Assembly (NCBI RefSeq): GCF_001073085.1
Contig: NZ_JVFV01000016.1
Location: forward strand, 1 to 64,000
Direction: 5' to 3'
DNA length: 64,000 nucleotides
Origin: Streptococcus pseudopneumoniae
GTDB taxonomy: Bacteria > Bacillota > Bacilli > Lactobacillales > Streptococcaceae
Of the stretch, positions 57,301 to 64,000 are shown piece after piece (position 1 is the first letter of the stretch; every line of letters starts with the position of its first letter). The position numbers and the translations under genes are program-made. The notes below the pieces were generated by a model, which was given only the letters and a program-made list of their open reading frames with translations, was not told where the DNA came from and searched no databases.

Positions 57301-60137
57301 CTAGAAACGTTGGTGGGATTGCCTCTAAAACATGGCCATATGGAGCTGTACAAGATAACGTAACATATGCTAAAGTAATCAAAGGTCATGAAATATTTGG
57401 TTCTAACGATGTTAACGATGAAGACGGAAGCCCACATATTAAAGACTTATTCGGAGTTATCGGTTATAGCTCTGCAGAAGATGGAACTGGTAAAGATACT
57501 AAGAATCCAAGTAGGCTAAAACACTTAACTAAAGACGAAGCTGATGCTCGCGTTGCTGGTTACAATATTACAGCTGATAAATTCATAAGTGAACCTTATG
57601 AATTGAACAAGTTGAACAATGTAAGCACTCGTGAAGCAGCTTATGAGTCTATTCAAGACTACAATCCAGACTATAAACTTGCTTATAAGAATATTGAAAA
57701 AATACAACCATTCTATAACAAAGATTTTATCGTTAATCAAGCTAATAAACTAGATAAGAGCCACAAGTTAAATACTAAAGAAGTTATTTCTGTTACTCCA
57801 ATGAATGATAATAACTTTGTAACAGATTTAAGTGTTGCAAACAAAATTATTGTTCACTATGCTGATGGAACAAAAGATTACTTCAACCTATTTTCTAGTG
57901 ATGAGGGTCTAAGTAATGTTAGAGAATACACTGTAACAGACTTAGGTATTAAATATACACCTAATATCGTTCAAAAAGATCATAGTGTTTTAATTAACGG
58001 TATCGTAAATATCTTAAACCCTATCGAGCTTCAATCTGATTCAATTTACCAAAAACTTGGCAGAACAGGACCTAATAAAGTAAATGCGATTAAAAATCTA
58101 TTCTTAGAAGAAAGTTTCGACTATGTAAAAGCTAATTTAAACACATTAGTAACTAAATTAGTTGAAAATGAAGATCATCAACTTAATAATTCTCCTGCAG
58201 CTCAACAAATGATTCTTGATAAAGTTGAGAAAAATAAAGCTGCCCTATTATTAGGTTTAACATACTTAAATCGTTACTACGGCGTTAAATTCGGTGATGT
58301 TAACATTAAAGAATTAATGTTATTCAAACCTGATTTCTATGGTAAAAACGTTGATGTTCTTGATAGATTAATTGAAATTGGCTCTAAAGAAAATAATATT
58401 AGTGGTTCAAGAACATATGATGCTTTCGGTGAAGTTTTAGCGAAATACACTAAATCTGGAGATTTAAATGGTTTCTTAGACTACAACAGAGGATTATTCA
58501 CTAATATCGATAATATGAATGATTGGTTCATTGATGCGACTAAGGATAAGGTCTATGTAGTAGAAAAAGCTTCTCAAAATCCAGGAGTTGGCGAACATAA
58601 ATATCGTGCTTATGACAATTTGACTCGTGGTCTTCATAGAAAAATGATTCTACCTTTGTTGAATCTAGATAAGACAGAAATGTTCCTCATTTCTACTTAC
58701 GATACGATGTCTTATGGTACAGCTAATAAGTACAATACTACTTTGGAAAAACTTAAACCTGAGATTGATTTAGCCGCACAGCGTCAGATTAATTATCTTG
58801 ATTTCTGGCATCGATTGGCCTTGGATAATGTGAAGAATAGATTGTTCAAAGATATCGTCTATCCAGTTTGGGAAGGATTCTATGTTTGGGGTCACGGTTG
58901 GCCAGGCTGGCCTGAACGCTATGGTCAATTCAAAAATAGTACTGAAGTATATGCCCCAATCCGTGAAATCTACGGACCTGTAGGAGAATACTACGGTGAT
59001 AATGGAGCTGTTGCTGGAGCTTATGCAAGTATTTACGATAATCCAAATGATAATCGTGCCAAAGTAACTTTCGTTATGTCTAATATGATTAGCGAATACG
59101 GAGCTTCTGCGTTCACACACGAGACTACACACTTAAATGACCGTCTTGTTTACTTCGGTAATTTTGGTCGTCGTGAAGGTACAAATGTTGAAGCCTTCGC
59201 CCAAGGTATGCTTCAATCACCTGCAACACAAGGCCACCAAGGTGAATATGGAGCTCTAGGATTAAACATGGCATTTGAAAGACCTAACGATGGTAACCAA
59301 TGGTATAATACGAATCCAAATGATCTTAAATCACGTGAAGCTATCGATAACTACATGAAAGGTTATAACGATACTCTGATGATGTTAGACAATCTTGAGG
59401 CTGATGCAGTTCTTGGACAAAATAGTCAAGAATTGAATAATGCTTGGTTCAAGAAAGTTGATAAGCAAATGAGAGGAAACTCTAAGAACCAATACGATAA
59501 TGTTCGTGGTCTAAATGATACTGAAAAAGCTATTCAACTTCATTCCGTGAATGACCTAGTAGATAACAACTTTATGACTAACCGTGGACCAGGAAATGGT
59601 GTCTATAAACCAGATGACTTTAGTTCTGCATATGTCAACGTCCCTATGATGACAGGTATCTATGGTGGTAACACAAGTGAAGGTGCTCCTGGGGGAATGT
59701 TATTTAAACATAATACATTCAGATTATGGGGTTACTACGGATATGAAAAAGGCTTCCTAGGCTATGCTACTAATAAGTATAAACAAGAGGCTAAGGCTGC
59801 AGGTAAGAACACCCTAGGTGACGACTTTATTATCAGCAAGATTTCTGAAGGTCGATTTGCAAACTTAGAAGAATTCAAGAAAGCTTACTATAAAGAAGTG
59901 AAAGACAAGGCTACAAATGGTTTGACAACCTTTGAAGTAAATGGAACTAACATTTCATCTTACAATGATCTTCTTCGCTTATTCAAGGAAGCTGCTGCTA
60001 AGGATGCTGCAACCTTAAAAACAGAGAAGAATGGTAATAAGTCTGTGTCTACAAATAATGTAACCAAACTCAAAGAAGCTGTTTATAAGAAACTTCTTCA
60101 ACAAACAGATAGCTTTAAAACTTCTATCTTTAAATAA
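54324..60137 (+). CDS. zmpB: Zinc metalloprotease ZmpB, peptidase family M26
   Basis: 1,937 residues. YSIRKFSVGVGSAVIG signal near the N terminus, then LPNTGS at residues 100-105 followed by two hydrophobic segments (the unusual N-terminal LPxTG of this family). Eight 27-residue repeats span residues 206-421, and two G5-like domains about 422-575. A large M26 region follows. HETTH lies at 1599-1603 with the third zinc ligand, Glu 1623, in GTNVEAFAQGML. The C terminus (QQTDSFKTSIFK) matches pneumococcal ZmpB as I recall it. The proline/glutamate-rich linker of pneumococcal ZmpB is replaced by the repeats. AGGAAG in the upstream gene serves ATG 54324. The enzyme is surface-bound and likely acts on host proteins. 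Confidence 0.93.
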   Translation: MNTRKMQFERVIKYSIRKFSVGVGSAVIGTFLLGANNFLAETVVANEVATPSQVHYRYLAEQELTEAEKALIHRELPSDLKQDDVVYLVYRKKEVNSQQLPNTGSKELALATLGFATASLVVVVMSKKHRNKMLGLLFIGALGGSYFIPQSAQAFENKILVSYNQTIVASSQEDLEKGVIQIEGYEYVGYFKASDFQEQPEQIATAKGTQEAGHEGESLIQSELPAYTGEISAKGTQEAGHEGESLIQPEEPAYTGEITAKGTQEEGHQGESLVQPEAPAYTGELTAKGTQEEGHQGESLVQPEAPAYTGELTAKGTQEEGHQGESLVQPEAPAYTGEITAKGTQEEGHQGESLVQPELPAYTGEITAKGTQEEGHEGESLVQPEAPAYTGELSAKGTQEEGREGESLVQPELPEYTVAEATVTETETVEVPYTREYVNDDTRYTDEETVIQNGQAGSQLIHRVYKTVNGQKVGDPISTSTETVKAPVNEKISRGTKAIEGQVEEVSFEEIPFETRTEVDSTLPKGTEVVAQAGQNGKKKITKVYKTLKGVKTADAPTISEEVVEAVQDHIIKKGDQILTEPTLTLTHIDKEELERRAKVRYQLVKPTGVTIKSLEVVLKDGDTSLQTVNMSEGDLTANLTDLKYYKDYKIATKMVYDRGNGNEEVVLTEEPLRLDLKKIEIKDILRTDLIKYENQIEMDETRLTSVPTDLSNYYLKVTSNDHKTNLLAVQKIEESTIDGKQVYKVTAVAENLVQRNVDNRFNETYTYYIEKPKASQDGVFYDFGELIQAIQANPAGEFKLGQSMSARNVVPQGKSYITSEFTGKLLSDGDKRYAIYNLEHPLFNVINGGTIKNINFENVDINRSGQNQIATVGFNLKNKGLIEDVKVTGSVTGNNDVAGIVNKIDEDGKVENVAFIGKVNSLGINSTVGGIAGSNYMGFVNRAYVDATITAQNANASMLVPFVTYMLNSWKSGTKARLTNSVAKGILDVKNTRNVGGIASKTWPYGAVQDNVTYAKVIKGHEIFGSNDVNDEDGSPHIKDLFGVIGYSSAEDGTGKDTKNPSRLKHLTKDEADARVAGYNITADKFISEPYELNKLNNVSTREAAYESIQDYNPDYKLAYKNIEKIQPFYNKDFIVNQANKLDKSHKLNTKEVISVTPMNDNNFVTDLSVANKIIVHYADGTKDYFNLFSSDEGLSNVREYTVTDLGIKYTPNIVQKDHSVLINGIVNILNPIELQSDSIYQKLGRTGPNKVNAIKNLFLEESFDYVKANLNTLVTKLVENEDHQLNNSPAAQQMILDKVEKNKAALLLGLTYLNRYYGVKFGDVNIKELMLFKPDFYGKNVDVLDRLIEIGSKENNISGSRTYDAFGEVLAKYTKSGDLNGFLDYNRGLFTNIDNMNDWFIDATKDKVYVVEKASQNPGVGEHKYRAYDNLTRGLHRKMILPLLNLDKTEMFLISTYDTMSYGTANKYNTTLEKLKPEIDLAAQRQINYLDFWHRLALDNVKNRLFKDIVYPVWEGFYVWGHGWPGWPERYGQFKNSTEVYAPIREIYGPVGEYYGDNGAVAGAYASIYDNPNDNRAKVTFVMSNMISEYGASAFTHETTHLNDRLVYFGNFGRREGTNVEAFAQGMLQSPATQGHQGEYGALGLNMAFERPNDGNQWYNTNPNDLKSREAIDNYMKGYNDTLMMLDNLEADAVLGQNSQELNNAWFKKVDKQMRGNSKNQYDNVRGLNDTEKAIQLHSVNDLVDNNFMTNRGPGNGVYKPDDFSSAYVNVPMMTGIYGGNTSEGAPGGMLFKHNTFRLWGYYGYEKGFLGYATNKYKQEAKAAGKNTLGDDFIISKISEGRFANLEEFKKAYYKEVKDKATNGLTTFEVNGTNISSYNDLLRLFKEAAAKDAATLKTEKNGNKSVSTNNVTKLKEAVYKKLLQQTDSFKTSIFK
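54939..55586 (+). repeat. Eight 81-bp in-frame tandem repeats in zmpB
   Basis: Each unit encodes 27 residues with the core AKGTQEEGHQGESLVQPE followed by a Pro-Ala-Tyr-Thr-Gly-Glu end. Units 3-5 are nearly identical, while units 1, 2 and 8 are more diverged, as expected if the array grows and shrinks from its middle. Confidence 0.95.
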
Positions 60138-60140
60138 TCC

Positions 60141-60175
60141 AAAACTCTCATCTGCTTGGCAGGTGGGAGTTTTTG
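60141..60175 (+). terminator. Terminator of zmpB
   Basis: AAAACTC...CATCTGC pairs with GCAGGTG...GAGTTTT around TTG, with a T-run. Confidence 0.85.
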
Positions 60176-60234
60176 TAATCAAGAAGCTTAATGATTTTCC
60201 AAACAGATTCTAAGTATTTTTAGCAAGGTAGGTA

Positions 60235-60240
60235 TATAAT
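60235..60240 (+). promoter_or_regulatory. -10 element before the thioredoxin lipoprotein gene
   Basis: TATAAT, about 54 bases before ATG 60294. No clear -35 is seen at 17 bases, so the call rests on the -10 and on the terminator just upstream. Confidence 0.45.
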
Positions 60241-60293
60241 AGAACTACAAAGTGAATATCTATATTCATATGATAATGAGGAGGGTGACGAAG

Positions 60294-60854
60294 ATGAAAA
60301 AATGGCAAGCAACTGTATTGGTCTGCGCTAGTCTGGTCTGTCTATCAGCTTGTAAAAATCAGATGGAGAGCCAAGCTGATAAGCAAAATGGAGACAAAAA
60401 TGCACAAGTTAGCTCTCAAATGGCAAAACAAGGGGAAGCAGTTCCAGACTTTGAGCTTATGGGAGTTGATGGTAAAACCTATCGCCTATCAGATTATAAA
60501 GGCAAAAAGGTCTATCTCAAATTTTGGGCATCTTGGTGCTCTATTTGTCTAGCCAGCCTCCCTGATACCGATGAGCTTGCAAAAGAAGCAAGTGATGACT
60601 ATGTCATCTTGACAGTGGTTTCTCCTGGTCAAAAAGGAGAGCAAGCAGAAGAAGCCTTTAAAAAATGGTATCAGGGTTTGGACTATAAAGATTTACCAGT
60701 ATTGCTAGACCCTTCGGGACAACTTTTAGCGAGTTACGGAGTTCGTTCTTATCCGACTCAGGCTTTTATTGATAAAGAAGGTAAACTCGTTAAGACCCAG
60801 CCAGGCTTTATGGACAAGGAAACTATTTTACAGACGTTAAAAAGCATAGATTAG
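60294..60854 (+). CDS. Extracytoplasmic thioredoxin-family lipoprotein (Etrx1/TlpA type)
   Basis: 186 residues from ATG 60294 (MKKWQATVLVCASLVCLSAC), after AGGAGGGTGA; an upstream in-frame ATG is less likely. Lipobox LSAC gives lipidation at residue 22. The thioredoxin fold has the redox motif WASWCSICLAS, with VPDFELMGVDGKTYRLSDYKG before it and RSYPTQAFID (cis-Pro) after it. It should keep the surface MsrAB2 reduced. The membrane electron carrier CcdA that accompanies it in pneumococcus is not present next to it here. Confidence 0.9.
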   Translation: MKKWQATVLVCASLVCLSACKNQMESQADKQNGDKNAQVSSQMAKQGEAVPDFELMGVDGKTYRLSDYKGKKVYLKFWASWCSICLASLPDTDELAKEASDDYVILTVVSPGQKGEQAEEAFKKWYQGLDYKDLPVLLDPSGQLLASYGVRSYPTQAFIDKEGKLVKTQPGFMDKETILQTLKSID

Positions 60855-60863
60855 AGGCTCATC

Positions 60864-61979
60864 ATGAATGATAAATTAAAAATAATTGTATTCATAGGAA
60901 TCATCATTTGCATTATTATTGGAATGTTATTCCTTTTGGAAAAAAGAAACGCTGTCTACACCGATACCTCTCAAATTGAGAAGGCAGCTGTTAGCCAAGG
61001 TCAAGGTGCTAAGAAAAGAACGGAGCCAGATAAAGAAGCTGACTTACATGATATCTATCTAGCGGGAGGCTGTTTCTGGGGAGTCGAAGAATATTTTTCT
61101 CGAGTGGCAGGTGTGACAGATGCTGTTTCTGGCTATGCGAATGGCAGAGGAGAAACAACCCAGTATGAATTGATCGGCCAAACCGGGCATGCTGAGACTG
61201 TTCATGTGACCTACGATGCCAATCAAATTTCTCTAAAAGAAATCTTGCTCCATTATTTCCGCATTATCAATCCAATCAGTAAGAATAAGCAGGGAAATGA
61301 TGTGGGGACTCAGTACAGAACAGGAGTCTACTATACAGATGAGAAAGATTTAGAAGTCATCAATCAAGTCTTTGATCAAGTTGCTCAGAAGTACGACCAG
61401 CCTCTAGCGGTTGAAAAAGAAGTCTTAAGAAATTTTATCGTGGCTGAAGATTACCACCAAGACTATCTCCAGAAAAATCCTAATGGCTATTGCCATATCA
61501 ATGTCAATCAAGCAGCCTATCCGGTCATTGATGCGAGTAAATATCCAAAACCGAGTGACGATGAATTGAAAAAACTCCTCTCTCCTGAGGAATATGCAGT
61601 GACTCAAAACAGTCAAACAGAACGGGCCTTTTCAAATCGTTACTGGGATAAATTTGAAGCAGGTCTTTATGTAGATGTAGCGACTGGAGAACCCCTCTTT
61701 TCTTCGAAAGATAAATTTGAATCGGGTTGTGGTTGGCCAAGTTTTACCCAGCCTATCAGTCCAGACGTTGCGACCTACAAGGAAGACAAGTCTTATAATA
61801 TGGTCAGAACAGAAGTCAGAAGCCGAACTGGTGATTCCCATTTAGGACATGTCTTTACAGATGGACCTCAGGACAAGGGAGGGCTACGCTATTGTATCAA
61901 TAGTCTATCCATCCGTTTTATTCCTAAGGATCAAATGGAAGAAAAGGGCTATGGCTATTTGTTGGATTATGTTGAGTGA
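60864..61979 (+). CDS. msrAB2: Membrane-anchored MsrA-MsrB fusion
   Basis: 371 residues. An N-terminal membrane anchor ([19 protein letters not shown]) and a linker precede MsrA ([12 protein letters not shown]) and MsrB ([19 protein letters not shown]). The domains face outside and repair oxidised methionines of surface proteins, using electrons from the thioredoxin lipoprotein encoded nine bases upstream. It parallels the cytosolic copy at 44587-45525, with the same domain order. Confidence 0.93.
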   Translation: MNDKLKIIVFIGIIICIIIGMLFLLEKRNAVYTDTSQIEKAAVSQGQGAKKRTEPDKEADLHDIYLAGGCFWGVEEYFSRVAGVTDAVSGYANGRGETTQYELIGQTGHAETVHVTYDANQISLKEILLHYFRIINPISKNKQGNDVGTQYRTGVYYTDEKDLEVINQVFDQVAQKYDQPLAVEKEVLRNFIVAEDYHQDYLQKNPNGYCHINVNQAAYPVIDASKYPKPSDDELKKLLSPEEYAVTQNSQTERAFSNRYWDKFEAGLYVDVATGEPLFSSKDKFESGCGWPSFTQPISPDVATYKEDKSYNMVRTEVRSRTGDSHLGHVFTDGPQDKGGLRYCINSLSIRFIPKDQMEEKGYGYLLDYVE

Positions 61980-62214
61980 TCTTGATTTTATAAAAAAGAG
62001 TTTACTAAAAATGTTTTAATTCATAAGAAGTGTAGAATTTGGATTTTAGAAGCGGTTGGGCAATTTAATCGAACGTGTTGGGATTACTCCCGCAAATTTT
62101 TGATTTTGAAAACAAGTAAGGCGAAGGGCATCCGTTTTTCAATGATTGAAACTATCTACTAATAACTGGGTCGCTAGATAGGGGATATATTGGAGTATGT
62201 GCCAGACTAAAAAT
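61980..62214. other. Unassigned gap after msrAB2
   Basis: No gene is supported. The stretch 62,040-62,160 is less A/T-rich than its surroundings and may be a decayed coding remnant, but I cannot name its source. It ends at a hairpin terminator. Confidence 0.4.
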
Positions 62215-62245
62215 GTGGTTCAGCCAATGCTGATCCGCTTTTTTA
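62215..62245 (+). terminator. Terminator upstream of the second M26-type gene
   Basis: GTGGTTCAGC pairs with GCTGATCCGC (one mismatch, one G-T) around CAAT, followed by six T. It separates the msrAB2 message from the next gene. Confidence 0.75.
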
Positions 62246-62277
62246 TTTAAAAAATATCAATTTATCTCGGAAATATT

Positions 62278-62306
62278 TTGTAAAAAAATCAACAAAATAT
62301 TATAAT
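62278..62306 (+). promoter_or_regulatory. Promoter of the second M26-type surface protein
   Basis: TTGTAA (62278-62283), 17-base spacer, TATAAT (62301-62306). Confidence 0.7.
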
Positions 62307-62361
62307 AAGATTATGAAAACGGAACAAAGGAGATGTCTTTAAGGACAAGACCAAAGCTAAT

Positions 62362-64000
62362 ATGGAAGATAGAAAAAAGCTACAAAAATTTGCCATTCGC
62401 AAACTGAGCATGGGAGTGGGCTCGGTATTGATTGGACTTGCCTTCATTGGAGGAACACTTGAACCAAAACTAGTTCAGGCTGATGAGACCAAGCAAGTTT
62501 CCTTTCACTATTTAGCAGAATCGGAGTTGACAGCTGCTGAACGTGAACTCATTCACCATGAATTACCACAAGATCTGAGCCAAGAGAGCTATTATCTAGT
62601 CTATCGTAAGCAGGGACAAGCCGTCTTACCTCAAACAGGATCAGTCACCTTCCCCTTGGCTGGTCTTGGTCTTCTGACGGCTAGTTTGGTGGTTTTCCTA
62701 TTTTCTAAGAAAAAACCTTCAAAGATAGTTGGAGTGTTATTGATTGCTTCGCTAGGTAAGAGCTTATTACTCCCTTATCAAGTATTTGCTTTTGAACACA
62801 AGGACTTGCTAGCTTATGATCAGACTCAAATCCTTGTGTCTGCAGATGGTTTATCTCAAGGGATTATTGACATTAAAGGCTATGACTATGTTGGCTATTT
62901 ATTAGAGTCGGATTTAAGAGGAACAGGACAAGATCTAACATCTAGTGGAAATTCAGAAATTCCTGCAAAACCAGTAAATCAAGCAGCCATTCATGAAATT
63001 CCCGAATTTACAGGTGGTGTATCAGGCGAATCCTTAGTTGAGCCAACAAAACCAACATTTGAAGGTGGAGTCAATGGCCAAGGTACGGTAGCAGAAAGCT
63101 TACCAGAGTATACACCAGAATTTAGCAGTCAAAGTGGCATCCCAGAAGTCCATGACAAAGCAGACTTTACTGGCGGCGTATCGGGCGAATCTTTGGTTGA
63201 GCCCACAAAACCAACATTTGAAGGTGGGGTCAGTGGTCAAGGTACAGTAGCTGAATCCTTGCCAGAGTATACACCAGAATTTAGCAGTCAAAGTGGCGTC
63301 CCAGAAGTCCACACCAAACCCGACTTCACAAGCGGCGTATCTGGCGACTCCTTGGTTGAGTCAACAAAACCAACATTTGAAGGAGGCGTCAATGGCCAAG
63401 GAACAGTATCCGAAGCCTTACCAGATTATACACCAGAATTTAGCAGTCAAAGTGGCATCCCAGAAGTCCATGACAAACCCGACTTTACAGGTGGCGTATC
63501 AGGCGAATCCTTGGTTGAGTCAACAAAACCAACATTTGAGGGTGGTGTTAATGGCCAAGGAGCAGTAGCTGAAACCTTACAAGACTATGAAGGTGGTGCA
63601 GTTCCAGTTGAAACTTTGAAACAGGAAATCCCCGACTTTACAGGCGGAGTATCTGGCGGATCCTTGGTTGAGCCAACAAAACCAACATTTGAAGGAGGCG
63701 TCAATGGCCAAGGAGTAGTATCCGAAGCTTTACCAGAGTATAAACCAGAATTTAGCAGTCAAAGTGGCGTCCCAGAAGTCCACAACACACCAGACTTTAC
63801 AGGCGGCGTATCAGGCGACTCCTTGGTTGAGTCAACTAAACCAACATTTGAAGGTGGCGTCAATGGCCAAGGTACGGTAGCAGAAAGCTTACCAGAGTAC
63901 ACACCGAACTCGAGTAGTCAAAGTGGCCTTCCAGAAGTTCACGCCAAACCCGACTTTACAGGTGGGGTATCAGGCGAATCCTTAGTTGAGCCACCAAAAC
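62362..64000 (+). CDS. Second M26-type (IgA1 protease/Zmp-like) surface protein, N-terminal part
   Basis: The frame is open from ATG 62362 to the window edge (about 546 residues). FAIRKLSMGVGSVLIG is a YSIRK-type signal. LPQTGS follows near residue 90, then two hydrophobic segments, exactly as in zmpB. The region FHYLAESELTAAERELIHHE parallels the zmpB stretch HYRYLAEQELTEAEKALIHR, so the two are paralogues. Seven copies of a 53-residue repeat begin at 63007. No HExxH is reached, so which M26 member it is (IgA1 protease, ZmpC, ZmpD) cannot be told. No good ribosome site is seen directly before ATG 62362. Confidence 0.85.
   Translation, partial: MEDRKKLQKFAIRKLSMGVGSVLIGLAFIGGTLEPKLVQADETKQVSFHYLAESELTAAERELIHHELPQDLSQESYYLVYRKQGQAVLPQTGSVTFPLAGLGLLTASLVVFLFSKKKPSKIVGVLLIASLGKSLLLPYQVFAFEHKDLLAYDQTQILVSADGLSQGIIDIKGYDYVGYLLESDLRGTGQDLTSSGNSEIPAKPVNQAAIHEIPEFTGGVSGESLVEPTKPTFEGGVNGQGTVAESLPEYTPEFSSQSGIPEVHDKADFTGGVSGESLVEPTKPTFEGGVSGQGTVAESLPEYTPEFSSQSGVPEVHTKPDFTSGVSGDSLVESTKPTFEGGVNGQGTVSEALPDYTPEFSSQSGIPEVHDKPDFTGGVSGESLVESTKPTFEGGVNGQGAVAETLQDYEGGAVPVETLKQEIPDFTGGVSGGSLVEPTKPTFEGGVNGQGVVSEALPEYKPEFSSQSGVPEVHNTPDFTGGVSGDSLVESTKPTFEGGVNGQGTVAESLPEYTPNSSSQSGLPEVHAKPDFTGGVSGESLVEPPK
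63007..64000 (+). repeat. 159-bp in-frame tandem repeats in the second M26-type gene
   Basis: Units begin at about 63007, 63166, 63325, 63484, 63637, 63796 and 63955 (the fourth is 153 bases). Each encodes FTGGVSGESLVEPTKPTFEG, then GGVNGQGTVAESLPEYTPEF, SSQSG and PEVH. The array continues past the window. Confidence 0.93.

Noticed and set aside
63100..63568. Overlapping open frames on both strands within the 159-base repeats
   Set aside because: The repeat length is a multiple of three, so all frames stay open; only the long frame from 62362 has a signal peptide and family similarity.

Overview
The window reads as chromosome of a mitis-group Streptococcus (S. mitis / S. oralis / S. pneumoniae relatives). 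Base composition is low to moderate GC. There are three BOX repeats, which are typical of this group. A StkP/PhpP pair, two MsrA-MsrB fusions, a MecA, a CaxP/MgtA ATPase behind a manganese riboswitch and a ZmpB metalloprotease all point the same way. Much of the gene order matches what I recall of the pneumococcal chromosome. No species is assigned.

Region by region: 1-7,200 holds housekeeping and membrane genes (16S pseudouridine synthase, TypA, an aromatic-acid-exporter-like protein, SstT, a short MscS channel, CorA). 7,200-13,340 is the conserved yqeG-yqeH-yhbY-nadD-yqeK-hydrolase-rsfS-yqeM-tmcAL cluster (ribosome assembly, NAD, Ap4A, tRNA). 13,340-14,010 is a yefM-yoeB toxin-antitoxin module enclosed by two nearly identical terminators. 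14,200-24,300 holds rny followed by gmk-rpoZ-priA-fmt-rsmB-phpP-stkP. 24,390-28,230 holds a split ThrE-type exporter and the two mevalonate-pathway entry genes mvaS-mvaA. 28,260-34,260 is the sucrose locus: scrR-scrB diverge from scrA, followed by scrK, with BOX elements touching the stop codons of scrR and scrA. 34,258-40,881 has the Mn exporter mntE and the riboswitch-controlled cation ATPase gene caxP, separated by an AT-rich glycosyltransferase pair. 40,990-50,576 holds a deformylase-like gene with an altered motif, yaaA, hom-thrB, msrAB1, a heterodimeric ABC exporter and an amidohydrolase behind the third BOX. 50,755-53,095 has a TacF-like flippase diverging from mecA.

The last 10 kb is the most distinctive. 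A UPF0340 gene abuts a 1,937-residue ZmpB (M26 zinc metalloprotease) with eight 27-residue tandem repeats. It is followed by an extracytoplasmic thioredoxin lipoprotein and a membrane-anchored MsrAB, and then by the N-terminal part of a second M26-type surface protein with 53-residue repeats that runs off the window. The two surface proteins share the same N-terminal layout (YSIRK-like signal, early LPxTG, two following membrane segments) and a related Gly-Glu-Ser-Leu-Val repeat core. I found no CRISPR array, prophage, intact insertion sequence, tRNA or rRNA gene.
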